NCBI GenBank assembly: GCA_022606425.2
Contig: JAHDVF020000524.1
Span: forward strand, 806,001 to 870,000
Direction of reading: 5' to 3'
DNA length: 64,000 nt
From: Lepidostoma basale
Taxonomy: Eukaryota; Arthropoda; Insecta; Trichoptera; Lepidostomatidae
This document shows positions 19,735 through 30,105 of this stretch, piece by piece (positions within the stretch are counted from its first letter, which is position 1; each line of letters begins with the position of its first letter). The notes under the pieces were generated by a model. It made no database searches, was not told the DNA's origin, and saw only the letters and a program-made list of their open reading frames with translations. A program made the translations under genes and the position numbers.

Positions 19735-19893
19735 AAATCGATGTTTTTTTTAACTACTTCCAGTCTTTATTTCGACAGCTGTCGAAATTATTTAATTATT
19801 GTTTAAAATGAACTTATCAAGAGATTTCAGTAAAATCATTTGATTAATTAAAAAAAGGTGACCATATCGTCGGATATGGTCACCTTTTTTTCC
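19735..19893. repeat. HH-2 remnant and a perfect hairpin
   Basis: HH-2 arms (TTAACTACTTCCAG, CTTTATTTCGACAG) are fused so that the ribozyme core is missing. At 19852-19893 lies an uninterrupted inverted repeat with arm AAAGGTGACCATATC and loop GTCG, bounded by A and T runs. It resembles a terminator but has no such meaning in an animal genome; a tiny foldback element is more likely. Confidence 0.55.
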
Positions 19894-20124
19894 AAGTCGG
19901 ATAATCACACTTCAAACTATTACGGTTCACGTGAAATAAAATGTCACTTGGGATTGCAAGTCTGTCTAAATTGAGTTTAAAACTGAAAATGGGATAATGT
20001 GTTCAATAGTCCTGGTCTCCTCTTTGGTTTCAATAATTCCAAAAGAGTGTGTGATTTTGATCTTCATTCAACTCTGACGTTAGCTACTGACTTCTTTGTG
20101 TTTTCTTGTTACCATCTAATAGTT

Positions 20125-20247
20125 ACTTTATTTCAAAGTTTTAATAGGATCCTTGCATTCCAAACATTATATTTCTCATTTTTAGATAATCCTTTGTTTT
20201 GGCGGAAATACTTCATATTTCAACATTATTAACTGTTTAAATAAAAA
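20125..20247 (+). repeat. HH-1 leader scrap
   Basis: Words TTGTTTTGGCGGAAATACTT and CAACATTATTAACTGTTTAA match the left arm of HH-1 elements; no core. Confidence 0.5.
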
Positions 20248-20956
20248 CGCTAACTAACCATCACGCCGTCTCACCGAAGAAGTAGGCAGAAAGAATGGAC
20301 TGCCACACTTTTCTTTCCAGACATATTTCTCTCGCTTTCTCAACATTCATACATCGTGTCATCTACGCGCGTCGATTTATCCGACTCCTCACGTGGCCGA
20401 CATTCAATATTTGATTTATTTAATTGTGCCACGTTTTCCTGGAAGCGAAGCATGGAACTGGCAAAATTAGGATGAAAGTAAAATAATTTTAGTAGAAATG
20501 AGATCTCTTAGAGGAATGTGTAGAAAAACTGTGTTTGGATAGAGTGTCGAATGAAACTATAAGAAGTGAATGCGGTGCGAATGATGATGTTATGAACAAA
20601 ACAATGAAAGGATCATTAAGATGGTTTGGACACATGGAAAGAATGAATGAAAAAATAATGGTAAAACAATAAATATTAATGATGTAAATGGAACTAGAAA
20701 TAGAGGAAGACCGAGAAAATCGTGGCACAATTTGATTGTGCCACGTCAAATATTGAATGTCGGTCACAATCAAATATTGAATGTCGGCCACGTGAGGAGT
20801 CAGATAAATCGACGTGAGTGCATGCATGCATGCGTGCATGACGCGATGTATGAAAGTTGAAAAAGCGAAAGAAGTATGTCAGGAAATAAAAGTGTGTGAA
20901 GTCCGTTTTTTCTGCCTACTCCTTCGGGAAGACGGCGTGATGGTTAGTTAGTTGGT
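20248..20956. mobile_element. LINE A head-to-head pair
   Basis: Minus-strand 3' end (20248-20439, tail side out) joined to a plus-strand copy (20440-20956) that starts at the GSEAWNW region and ends with TTAG repeats. Near 20728-20785 a short stretch encoding the QIKYxMSV-like region is duplicated in tandem and partly inverted. Several indels break the frames. Confidence 0.75.
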
Positions 20957-21465
20957 CAACTTTCGTTAATCTGTAGATACTGGAATTCGAAACTATCAAA
21001 ATTTCAATTGTCTTTGGTTGCCTTATTTTTTCTATGGATTGTTAATTACTTCATTGATCACGAAGTTCGTACTAAAGACAGGAACCCCTCCTAGACTAAC
21101 AAGTAGTCTTATCTTTAGAAACTTTTTAGGGCCTTATTATTTCCATCTGACGGGATATCGAGAACTTATCTTCTCACTTCAACAAATAAAAATAGAAGTA
21201 CCACTACGGCTCTTGTGTCGGAACCACTCAAGCGAACAGAACGAATCCGTCAGACCGACTCGCTGACAGCTTGGTCGACCGGTGGCCATACGAGATTCGT
21301 TAATATACCGCTTAAACCAACGCCACGAAATAAAAAAGCCTACACTGTTTAATTATACTAAAAATATAGTCGATAGAAAAATTTCCAGAAAACGTTAAAA
21401 TTTTGAATAATGTATAATGAAACCGGGTTTGCTTTTTCAGTTTAACCTTGATTTATGTATTTTAA
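20957..21465. other. no recognisable feature
   Basis: A plus-strand frame (21018-21266) has mixed composition without signature. Confidence 0.35.
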
Positions 21466-21469
21466 TTCA

Positions 21470-21745
21470 TAACTGTTTATTCAAAAACTTTGTTTTATAT
21501 CACAAATTGTATTTATTTTACTTCACGACAGCTAAATTGTAAATTAAATTGTATTTATTTTTTTAAATTACGAAAATTTGACATTTGATATATATTTTTG
21601 TAACACCTGATGATGTCAACATTGGTTTATGAAACAGCTGTCGTAAAGTAAAATAAATACAATTTGTGATATAAAACAAAGTTTTTGAATTAACAGTTAT
21701 AAAATGTTAAAATATCATAGTGTTTCCGCCAAAACAATGGACTAT
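21470..21745. repeat. HH-1 inverted pair, right unit partly intact
   Basis: Left half is a worn minus-strand unit (CACGACAGCT at 21526). Right unit (21602-21648, plus): CTGATGA, T, a GTCAAC hairpin with mismatches, GAAA, CAGCTG, TC. The outer arms share ATAAAACAAAGTTTTTGAAT. Confidence 0.65.
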
Positions 21746-21790
21746 TTTAATTCAATTAAACTTCTTGGCTTTCATCTAGAGCATAGGTTC

Positions 21791-21862
21791 CCAAACGTAT
21801 TTGACCCATGGCCCCCCTTCCAGATACTAGATTACACAAGCCCCCCCTGGAAAATTTACCTT
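21791..21862. mobile_element. hAT-like terminal fragment
   Basis: The block GGTTCCCAAACGTATTTGAC followed by TGGCCCCCC resembles the terminal sequence of non-autonomous hAT elements widespread in animals. Only one end is seen. Confidence 0.35.
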
Positions 21863-22104
21863 TTTTGAATTAAACAAAACAGAAAATTTTAAAGAACCTA
21901 ATTTTTATTTACTTAAAGTGTTATAAATAAGATCCGCTACTCAAATTGTTGAGTAATTAATATTTATTTAATAATCATAATGGTATAGACAAACCTGATG
22001 TCCTGTCATTAAATAACCTAGTGTGAAATCAAAAAAATATATATTCAAATACGAGATTATTTTTTTTAATTTCAGAAAGGTAATTTGGAAATAAAACAAT
22101 TCGA

Positions 22105-22245
22105 AAACCGCCTGGAACAATCTTCCAGCAGACCTTAGATCGACCCAGACTCAGAGTTTAGATCGAGACTCAAAACGCAACTTTTGAAATGATTTTTTCC
22201 TGATAAGAAGGGTTGATCGACTACTTCAGGTGCAGCGGTTGTTAA
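22105..22245 (+). mobile_element. CR1-type LINE C-terminal scrap
   Basis: Encodes AWNNLPADLRS and a following LDRDSKRNF-like segment, the pattern that ends CR1/Rex-type RT proteins (W-N-x-L-P then F-K-x-x-L). A related copy lies at 37445-37650. Confidence 0.5.
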
Positions 22246-22670
22246 TTTATAAAATACGATAAATTTGTCTTAAAACAATATATGAAATAAAATCAAATGA
22301 AAATCAGTTTTTTGTAAAAAGGTTATTTTTAATTAGATTATTGAGTGACCGCAAGAATATTAAAGTTTCATATAGTAGTTCAACATTAAAAAAAATCATT
22401 TTGGACGTTTTATTAAAAAAAAAACTTAATAGATTTTCTCTTCTTCTGGTGGCTTAGGAAACAGATTACCCGGCTCCCGATCCAAAGCTTTAGTCCGAGA
22501 CACAGCCTTAATCTTCAAATATTAATTTGCCTTCTTCTGCTCCCATTCTATAAAAAAATATTTCAGCAAATATAATATAATAGTTTAACGGAAAGTAGTG
22601 CAACATGCTACGCGAATCATTTCGATTTGCTTCAATAAAGCAAATCACTTGCTGTCATGTGAATTACATT
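22246..22670. other. no recognisable feature
   Basis: AT-rich; a short GC-richer patch at 22440-22560 has no readable family. Confidence 0.35.
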
Positions 22671-22675
22671 CATAT

Positions 22676-23216
22676 CAACACAACAACAACAACAAACCAT
22701 CACGCCGTTTCCTCACAGGGGCAGGCAGAGAGAATGGACCGCCACACTACTTATCCTGGCACACCTCTCTAGCTTTCTCCACATTCATACAACGAGTCAT
22801 ACACGCACGTTGATTCTTCCGACTTCTAACATGACCAACCTTTAAAATTTGATTAATTTGTTCATGTCATGTTTTCCTCGGTCTGCCTCGACTCCGTACT
22901 CCATTTACATCATTAACGTATACTTTCTTAACCATTATTACTCTACCCATGCGCTCCATATGTCCGAACCAACCCAGCGATCCTTTCATAATTTTGTTCA
23001 GAATACCTTCTTCCGCTCTACATTCCTTTCTTATATCAGCATTTGAGATTCTGTCGTATATCGTACTACCACACGCACGTCTTAGGGACCTCATCTCTAC
23101 CGCATTTATTCTGCTCTCATCCTTATTCTGCCAGTTCCATGCTTCGCTTCCATACATTAGGGTTGGGACCAGAACTCTATTGCGAACAGCCGTTTTCGCT
23201 TTCATTGATACATTTA
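22676..23216 (-). mobile_element. LINE A 3' fragment (TTG tail)
   Basis: Minus strand, mirrored tail AACAACAACAACAAACC at 22680. The upper part keeps a 112-codon frame (23205-22867): VRNRVLVPTLMYGSEAWNW, an LRRACGSTIYDRIS segment, FGHMERMGR, RSRGRPRKT. The C-terminal region after it is shifted. It belongs to the subfamily with GVRSRGRPRK. Confidence 0.8.
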
Positions 23217-23490
23217 TATCTTAACGAACTTAATTCATTTTGAGTATTCATTTTAACTTAATAAATAACTGAATTTAATTCAACTAATATATTAACAAAA
23301 CAGTTATTGATTCTGAGGCGGTACGTAGTTTAACGGGTCAGCAATTTTGTGATAAAACGATGCTTGACAAATTTCATTTGCTGGTGTCAGGAAGAATCGT
23401 AGGGCAAAAGAAAGTAATACCTACCTACAAAATTGTGAAAAGATAAATAAAAAAAACGTTTGGATAAATTAAGAATACGAAAATTAAGAA
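23217..23490. other. no recognisable feature
   Basis: AT-rich spacer. Confidence 0.4.
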
Positions 23491-23610
23491 TATAGACCAG
23501 TCTGTCGATGCCAGCGAGCCTGGCGAAACCGGTCGCTGTCTAAATAAAGACAAAAGTGGAAGTAGTTAAAAAACATCGTTTTATTTAATTATTAAATGAA
23601 GAATAGTTTA
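23491..23610 (+). repeat. HH-2 element with intact motif order
   Basis: Single plus-strand unit. Right of the ribozyme-like core is the family arm CAAAAGTGGAAGTAGTTAAA and ACATCGTTTTATTTAATTAT. The core is listed at 23497-23540. Confidence 0.7.
23497..23540 (+). ncRNA. hammerhead-like motif HH-2
   Basis: CTGTCGA (23502-23508; position 6 is T where hammerheads have A), one extra T, stem II GCCAG/CTGGC (23510-23514 with 23520-23524), GAAA (23525-23528), self-complementary CCGG (23529-23532), TC (23533-23534). Stem I: 23498-23501 (CAGT) pairs with 23535-23538 (GCTG), four pairs including one G-U. The A6 change is shared by all copies and would be expected to weaken cleavage. Confidence 0.55.
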
Positions 23611-23611
23611 G

Positions 23612-23760
23612 TGATTTTACATTTACGATGTGAAAGGAATACAGAGTCGAGGATGACCTAGGAAAATATGTGAATCAAATTGATACAATTTTATATGTCA
23701 TCTTAGAAGTCGGAAGAATCTTTGGCGTATATGACTCGTTGTATGAATGTAGAGGAATGG
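23612..23760 (+). mobile_element. LINE A scrap
   Basis: The ACGATGTGAAAGGAATACAG to TTGTATGAATGTAGAGG region, with deletions and no 3' tail. Confidence 0.5.
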
Positions 23761-24240
23761 GTAAATATTTATATTGTAATAGTATTGACCTAGCATATCA
23801 TTCGTCTTGATTCGTCACGTTGTATTAGCACTTGGCACGCTGTCGCAATGTACAGTTGGACGCGGACAAAAAAAACGAAGTTATTCAATATGATTAGTGC
23901 TTTTCTATTATGTGTGTTTAATTACAATGACGCACTTGCCAAAATGTGTTTGACTTGAATTGTTAATGTATATCCATCACTTTCTGGGCACGTTGGATTA
24001 TTTTAATGTCGGGTTTTTGTTACTCTTGATTGATTTAAATTATTTGATGTTCTTTAACAGCCATGCGTATAACACGTATCTAGATTTTTTTGCCTAATGT
24101 CTATATACTTACATACGAAATACCTAGCTACGTATATCTACGAACATACACAATACAGGTTAGTTCGGATGTACTATATATTAGTTTGAATAATTTATTT
24201 AAATATTAAAATTTCTTTCAGCTTTTAACTTATGAACATG
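23761..24240. other. no recognisable feature
   Basis: Mixed AT-rich DNA; no frame or repeat recognised. Confidence 0.4.
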
Positions 24241-24246
24241 ATTAAT

Positions 24247-24425
24247 GACGACCTTCGGGCCAGAGTGGTAAGAGCTCAGAGTGTTTAACCGAAGGGTTCA
24301 ATTACCGGCGATGGCAGTGTGATTGTCACACTGTCTTTGGTCTGGTGTAGAATTCACGTGACTAAAAAATGGCGATAGATTACCTACCTATCACATATCT
24401 TGAGAATCAATATAATAGTTAAAAA
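24247..24425 (+). mobile_element. SINE-A copy
   Basis: Box A region (GCCAGAGTGGTAAGAGC), worn box B (AGGGTTCAATTACCGG), then the body with GTGTGATTGTCACACTG, GTGTAGAATTCACGTGAC and ATGGCGATAGATTACC, truncated before the AAT tail. Confidence 0.75.
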
Positions 24426-24439
24426 AAACAATTTGTATA

Positions 24440-24655
24440 CTCGTACATATTCCATTGTTTTGGAGGAAACACTTTAAACATTATTAACTGTTAAAATAAG
24501 AAAAACTATGCAGTTGATTGTAAGACCTGACGATGCTTATATCTGTTGGCGAAACAGCTGTCGCGACAAAATATATTCAATTGTGATATTTATAACAGAG
24601 TTTCTATTTATTTATTTAAACAGTAAATAATTTATAGACAGTAATTGGGTTCAAA
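24440..24655 (+). repeat. HH-1 element
   Basis: Leader (TTGTTTTGGAGGAAACACTT), then a core at 24521-24567: CTGACGA, T, a GCTTAT/GTTGGC hairpin with mismatches, GAAA, CAGCTG, TC, GCGACA. One plus-strand unit. Confidence 0.65.
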
Positions 24656-24659
24656 CGAC

Positions 24660-24790
24660 CTGCTGAACACAAAAAAAAAATCTTTTATTTTAGGTTAAAA
24701 TTGGCACACTGAAAAAGGGCGTCAACGATCCGAAACATGTTTCTAAAATTATAATGAAATCTTGTGAAAATATAATACAATTTCGTTTAT
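24660..24790 (+). repeat. HH-5 element
   Basis: Core at 24709-24742: CTGAAAA, A, GGGC...ATCC hairpin, GAAA, CATG, TT. The G8 position is A. It has the same order as the copies at 9949 and 63179. Confidence 0.55.
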
Positions 24791-25180
24791 GTTCGCCATA
24801 TTTTGTGTTGTAGATGCTTTATTTCTCTTTTTCTTTTGTATATTCAACACTTAAATTAATTGGAAAGCAACGGGAAACTACCACATCAAAAAGGCCCAAG
24901 TGGCATCCCAAGAACCAGCAAAGATATCAATAAACTTTGCTGCAAACCAATCCCAGGATTGAAACTTAAGAATAATAGATTAAAAAAAATTTACAAAGAC
25001 ATGTTTCGGACAACCAGTCCTTCTTCAGTGATTTATATTATAAAGATCTTTATACTTTGTATCACTGAACTGGTTGTCCGAAACATGTCTATGTAATTTT
25101 TTTTAAATGTAGGTAAGTGTTGTATATACAAAGTATAATATATAAAAAAGAAAAAGAGAAATATAATACAATGTTTAAAA
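24791..25180. repeat. HH-3 inverted pair
   Basis: Minus unit 24996-25032 is complete: CTGAAGA, A, GGAC/GTCC with TGGTT loop, GAAA, CATG, TC. The plus unit 25060-25095 lacks six bases of stem II (CTGAAC then TGGTTGTCC). The arms extend to the mirrored body word GTTGTA with AAAAAGAAAAAGAGAAA. The spacer is about 27 bp. Confidence 0.7.
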
Positions 25181-25980
25181 AAATCTTTATTTGATGGTTA
25201 TTATTAATAATGAAAACAAATAAATTTCTAAATATTAGGTTTTATTCCTCTTTTTATTACATTTTTGATCGATATCGACAGTTCACTTCATCTTCTAGTA
25301 CCTACTTCAAAGTTTCTTATAAACAATAGGCTGGAATTAGAAGAAATAGTGGAAGGTAAAATTGAATTGTACTATATAATCCAAGGTCATTGATTTGATT
25401 CTAAAGTAACAATTGAATAAAAGTAAATATTTAAAATAAAACACAACAATGAATTTCTACTAAGATATTTCCATATACAAAATTAAGAAATTATAAAAAG
25501 ATTTTTTTTATGGTTTCATAAACGTTGAATTAATCGTATAAATTGAGGTTTTTAATTTAATGGATGCGTCCGTTAACTAGAAGTTTTAAAAAGGTTAAAT
25601 AGCATTGACACGCAGAAAATCATGCGAAACAACAACACAATTTTGAAACACCATGTGTATATTTGAACACAGTATAGATATACCGTATAATATATTCGTC
25701 ATTGTACTATATATGTACACACTTCTATGTTATAAGTGCGTACCGAACACCTAGTATTATCTTTCAGGTAGGTACCTACTTCGTAGGCACTACCACTTTA
25801 GATTTGAGCGTTAGAATAATCTAATTGATTCCTATGAAGTGAATTTTATATATGCAATATTATTTAAACTTTTTTTTTACAATGTCTTCCATGTGGATAT
25901 GAGTGACCAATTTTATAATTGAAAAATATTGGTATAATTTCGTTATTTTATGCTAATTGAAAATAAACTAAAAATATATT
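25181..25980. other. AT-rich, nothing recognised
   Basis: No coding frame or repeat shared with the window. Confidence 0.4.
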
Positions 25981-25984
25981 TATT

Positions 25985-26095
25985 ATACCCTATACCTGAT
26001 GATGTCAACATAGGTTGACGAAACAGCTCTCGCGAAAAATAAAAAATATATAATATAAAAAATTGTGATATATAAACAGCGTTATGTGTTTTAAC
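25985..26095 (+). repeat. HH-1 element
   Basis: Core at 25996-26032: CTGATGA, T, a full six-pair stem II (GTCAAC/GTTGAC with ATAG loop), GAAA, CAGCTC in place of CAGCTG, TC, GCGA. The two changed stem II pairs relative to the 40814 copy are compensatory (C-G to T-A). Confidence 0.65.
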
Positions 26096-26585
26096 GTTAA
26101 ACGTAGTTATTCGTTGAAATACTATTTTATTATTTAAGTTTGTAAACTAATGAAGAATTTGAACCTTCCGAAATATCTTATTATTTGAATATATAAGCAT
26201 CCGAAATGCTTAATATAATTAATTAATTAATAATTAATTAATGATAATATAAGCATCCAAAATGTGAAATAAACACACTGCAAAATAAAGAGTTCTTTGA
26301 ATCTAATTGTATATCGGAACTACATTATGGAGTGGGGATAAACATATGTTAGTTTGTTCATTGATTTAAACTCGGGTTTTTGTTATGCTTATTAATTACT
26401 ATTTTTTTCAATACGTTGAGAGTGTACCGTTTATGATGAATTTGTAGCTGAGGGGTACGTTATTTGGATCTAGGGGATGTTTGGCAAATTGGGAGTTGGA
26501 TTTATGCAGTCTGAAGGACCTAACGTGTTCAGAGAAACATGTATAAAATGTATAAAGTCACAACAATTTTCGTTAATTACCATAT
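26096..26585. other. no recognised family
   Basis: Contains a near-repeat of ATATAAGCATCC at 26190 and 26250 around an ATTAATTA run; otherwise AT-rich. Confidence 0.35.
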
Positions 26586-26589
26586 TCTG

Positions 26590-26760
26590 CTCCATTTACT
26601 AGTGTATATAAACTGCAACGAGTTGAAGTTTCGTCACATTTGATCATGCTTTAGAAGGGCGAAACATGTCATTCTAGTAAACTGACGTTTTCATTCGTAT
26701 TAATTATTTAATATGGATTTTTACATCATTGTTCAAAAAACAATACATAAGATTAATCAT
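26590..26760 (+). repeat. HH-6 element, right half
   Basis: Core at 26640-26670: TTGATCA, T, GCTTT/AGGGC hairpin, GAAA, CATG, TC, then the family trailer with AAACTGACGTTTTCATTCGT and ATTTTTACATCATTGTTC. It is the best-preserved GAAA-CATG-TC half of this family. Confidence 0.6.
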
Positions 26761-26828
26761 AATTTGATAAACCATGAATATTTATTTGAATTATATATGC
26801 ATTAGTAACATGCTTAATTCAACAAGCC

Positions 26829-27112
26829 TAACAGTATATTCCTAATGTGATCCACAGTTCATGGAGTCTGTTCCAACACATCAGTCAGACACTCCACCAA
26901 CATCCATTTAGCGCCGTTACACGAGAACTATGGACGGCTAGAGTCTTCGTGACAGGTGACATCATCGCCTATGCTTTTGATTCACATTCCCCGTCTGGGA
27001 CTGGACAATGGACCACTAACATCCACCAATCAACTCCGAAGGTAGAATGTTCTCGACACGAATCAATGGATGAATTGTGTATTCGCATATCACGAGAAGT
27101 GTGTGGGATGTA
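26829..27112 (+). pseudogene. unrecognised coding-like segment
   Basis: A GC-richer 280-bp block with an open plus-strand frame of about 88 codons ending at 27113. It encodes words such as VTRELWTARVFVTGDIIAYAF and HQSTPKVECSRHES. A CCACAG acceptor-like site is at its left edge and a GTAGAA donor-like site follows CCGAAG near 27040. I do not recognise the protein. The absence of frameshifts contrasts with nearby repeats. Confidence 0.3.
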
Positions 27113-27295
27113 AAGCTTTTGAGATCCTTTAGATATATTTATTTAAGATAAAAAAAAACAACGCAGTTTATCCAAGATAGAGAAAAAATACACAAATAAC
27201 TAAATTAGAAAAAAATAACACAAATTTAAATGAATGCCTTAACTAGCTTGTTTAGGAAAAAGTAAAGAAAAAATCTTTATACAATATTTTGTTAT

Positions 27296-27556
27296 TGACG
27301 AACAAAGTCAATTTCTCTGATACTTGATGAGATGGTACGGGCATATAAAACGGAGACCACCAGACCATACAGTAAATAGAGCTTTATCTGTAAATCTTCC
27401 TCGTCAACCATCCAGATGAAAAACTGTGGAACACGTGGGTGATTCAGTGCAATGTCTTGAGTGATGGCGATACTCAGAACCGTGCGAGGTACAGCCTGAG
27501 GTCGAGAAGAGCCGACCCCAACAGTCAATACAGACGATGAGTTGGGATAGCGCCAG
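27296..27556 (+). mobile_element. probable LINE 3' fragment
   Basis: Ends in the pattern GCGCCAGAAAGAAGAAGAA seen at 3' ends of non-LTR elements, preceded by decayed frames with a GREEPTP-like word. The family is not identified. Confidence 0.35.
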
Positions 27557-27710
27557 AAAGAAGAAGAACGAGAAAGAATAAGATTATCATAATAAGAGCT
27601 GTATAATTCTTGTTTTCTTTTCATGCTCATTTTCATAACATTTTTAGAATTTCCATTTTATTTGTTTTATGACTTGCGAGTGACATATTTCGCCTTACAA
27701 GGACATATTT

Positions 27711-27950
27711 ATTATTATTATTTTGTTGAATCGCTCTTTATATCATGACAGCATGAGCCAAATCGATGTAAAGGGTATAATAGCTATCATAGTGATTCTC
27801 GTGACATGTGATAGGTAGCCAATCTATCGCCATTTTATTGTCACGTGAATTCTACACCAGACCAAAGACAGTGTGACAATCACACTGCCCTCGCCGGGAA
27901 TCGAACCCGGAACCTTCGGGGTGGCAGTCAATGCACTTACCACTCGACCT
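27711..27950 (-). mobile_element. SINE-A, full length, best tRNA head
   Basis: Complete tRNA-derived SINE on the minus strand. Box A GGTCGAGTGGTAAGTGC is at 27949-27933 and box B GGTTCGATTCCC at 27907-27896, inside a stem GGTTCCGGGTTCGATTCCCGG-like arm. The body follows, then the 3' part with ATCGATTTGGCTCATG, ending in an AAT tail mirrored at 27711-27725. Pol III transcription from A/B boxes is the expected mode for this class. It should be the reference copy for the family. Confidence 0.85.
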
Positions 27951-27959
27951 TAATTCTTA

Positions 27960-28315
27960 ACATTTAACATGTTAAAAAATAAAAAAAACAGTGTTATCAT
28001 AAAATAACTGTGAGTTTAAAGATTGGGAAAGTTGAACAATACCAGGGCATTTTCAAATGTTATTATCACTTCATTTTGTGGCAGAAATTTGAATTAACTC
28101 TTCTTTTTCCTTGCTTTAGACCTACGTGGTTTATTCTGCAAAGGGTTGCTCCTCCTGTAAGGTGGATTCATAACATCTTTCTATCATTTATGAGGTCTTT
28201 TAAGATTTCCAAGGGGTCTTCCAAAAACATCTATATAAAATACAATTAAACCTATTGAACGCTAAAATTAATCCTATTGAAGGCATTTACACTGTGGAAT
28301 TCCATAGTAATATAC
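27960..28315. other. no recognisable feature
   Basis: A 79-codon frame (28010-28249) and weak LINE-like words (CCTACGTGGTTTATTCTGCA) near 28120, possibly LINE B trailer; not resolved. Confidence 0.3.
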
Positions 28316-28319
28316 TTAA

Positions 28320-28612
28320 GAAATTAAAATAACTTTATTTAATCCAGAAATTATTAAAAAAATATTAAAAAACGCGACATTTTTCGGAGGATACGTCCAT
28401 CTTCAGGTGTAAAAATTCTTGTCAAATGTATATTCTTTCTTAAATAAATAATCTTAGGTAAAAATATAATTATTATTTATGTACTAAAAATACAACATAA
28501 TTATATTATATTTTTACGCTTGAAGATAGAGGCATCCTCCAAAAATGTCGTGTTTTTTTTAAAAATTAGTGGATTAATCAAAGATATTTTAATTTCCTAA
28601 AAAATTAAACTT
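28320..28612. repeat. HH-9 inverted pair
   Basis: Minus unit 28368-28413: CTGAAGA, T, GGA/TCC hairpin, GAAA, AATG, TC, GCG. Plus unit 28516-28555: TTGAAGA, T, GAGG/CCTC hairpin, AAAA, ATG, TC, GTG. In the plus unit stem I pairs ACGC (28516-28519) with GTGT (28550-28553). The outer arms carry mirrored TTAAAATA and TTTAATCCA words. Confidence 0.6.
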
Positions 28613-28674
28613 CTAGAAAATTTACACTTTCATTAATTATTTAGGTGAAACAAATCTTGAATTACAATACATAC

Positions 28675-28858
28675 CGTCAGTTTACTGTAGATTGCGGCTA
28701 GGATCGAAGGCGTTAAATAATAGAGATGCTGTTCTCTCTCTCCTTGCGATGCAGCCCGCCGGAGGCTGTATGGGCAGTGATTACCACTGCGGACCCGTTT
28801 AGAGATGAAACTGGTCCGGGTAGGGGGCGTACGTTGGCAGCACTACCGATTGTCCGAC
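28675..28858 (-). other. GC-rich island, possible exon
   Basis: Minus strand: strong donor GTATGT just below 28675. One minus-strand frame ending in phase 0 there is open for about 55 codons (words CQRTPPTRTSFISKRV and REQHLYYLTPSILAA). However, other frames on both strands are open too, and no strong acceptor is visible, so this may equally be part of an unknown repeat. Confidence 0.25.
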
Positions 28859-28969
28859 CTTTAATATTCACCGTACTAGACTTACTTTACGCTCTAGCTC
28901 TTAATACCACAAAGATTCAATATTACATTTTAGAATATTCAGGGATAATACAAGATTAATCAGTTGTAG

Positions 28970-29490
28970 ATGTAGAGATAATATGCAGAATTGAGGCAGC
29001 AAGAGCTACGTTTAATAAAATGAAATCACTCTTCTGCAATGATAACGTAAACTTGAAACTCCGCCAGAGAATGATCAAATGCTATGTGTGGTCTGTTTTA
29101 TTGTACGGATGTGAAACATGGACCTTGAAAGTCAACTCAATGAACAGACTGGAAGCATTTGAAATGTGAATTCCCTGGACAGACAATACCGAAGTCCAGA
29201 GACGAGCTAGAGTTAACAAGGAACTGTTATTAACTATCGAGGTTTGGAAAATGTCACATCTGGGTCATATACTGCGGGGGGAAAAGTACCACCTTCTCCA
29301 ACTGATATAAGAAGGGAATGTTGAGGGACGCCGAGGGCCCGGTAGGAGACAAAAGTCCTGGCTGCGAAACGTGAGGGAGTGAACCGGCATCCGAAGTATG
29401 GAGGAGCTGTTCCGAGTGGTGCAGGACAATGACAGGTTCGCCGAGGTGATCGCCAACGTTGGGGGGACCCGACAGGGCACTTGAAGAAGA
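28970..29490 (+). mobile_element. LINE C 3' part
   Basis: Plus-strand RT C-terminal region of another non-LTR family. It encodes ATFNKMKSLFC, WSVLLYGCETWTLK, then after a stop a LGHILRGEKYHLLQLI stretch, GRRGPGRRQKSWLRNVRE and the C-terminal FAEVIANVGGT, followed by an A/G-rich tail (GAAGAAGAA). Two in-frame stops show it is dead. The order matches the copies at 50006-50694 and 63833. Confidence 0.8.
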
Positions 29491-29890
29491 ATAAAATAAT
29501 ATCTAACGTAGTTAATTGTTCGACCCTCTTTTCAACAGATTTGACTTCGTGTTGTAAAAAATATTGAGTAATATTGATTTATACGTATAAAATATTCGTA
29601 TTAATAAAAAAAAATCATTTTTCCACAATGTTATTCATAACATGTTCAAGGTTTTCCCTACGCTTGAGTAGCAATTTTACAAATTAATCCTCATTTAAAA
29701 TAATAGCTAAGATCGCTCTCGGTTCAATTATATTATAATAATAGTACCTAACTACATACAGGTGGGTGGTTAGGCCGTTGCAAAAAGAACATCCATCCAT
29801 CTGAGAAATATTCTATTTTTCACGAAAGGCTTCGAAAAGAAATCCACGATAAAATAAATTTAAAAAAAAATTCTGAAATACTTACTCTTG
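29491..29890. other. no recognisable feature
   Basis: AT-rich. Confidence 0.4.
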
Positions 29891-29893
29891 TTT

Positions 29894-30060
29894 TCTCAAC
29901 ATTAAAACATCGTGTCATGCACGCTTGTCGATATCTTCGACTCCCCATGATTAATACATATTTAATGATTTGATCTTGCCACATTTTCCTCTATTTCATG
30001 ATCCGTTTAAGACATCAACATATACTTTCTTTACCATTCTTTCTTCATTCAGTATTTCTA
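29894..30060 (-). mobile_element. LINE A fragment
   Basis: Mirrored Cys-region to NGVNG-like segment; decayed and without its 3' tail. Confidence 0.6.
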
Positions 30061-30105
30061 TCTTTTTGTATACAATAGGTGATTTGTACACAATCACTGT
30101 ACACA

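Noticed and set aside
19852..19893. Hairpin plus T run as an intrinsic terminator
   Set aside because: The surrounding sequence is eukaryotic repeat DNA, so a bacterial terminator reading makes no sense.
20821..20833. GCATGCATGCATGC-type run as a regulatory site
   Set aside because: It lies inside the LINE A Cys region where a small GCAT slip expanded; no other support.
27896..27949. tRNA gene on the minus strand
   Set aside because: The A and B boxes are good, but the sequence continues into the SINE-A body and AAT tail shared with six other loci.
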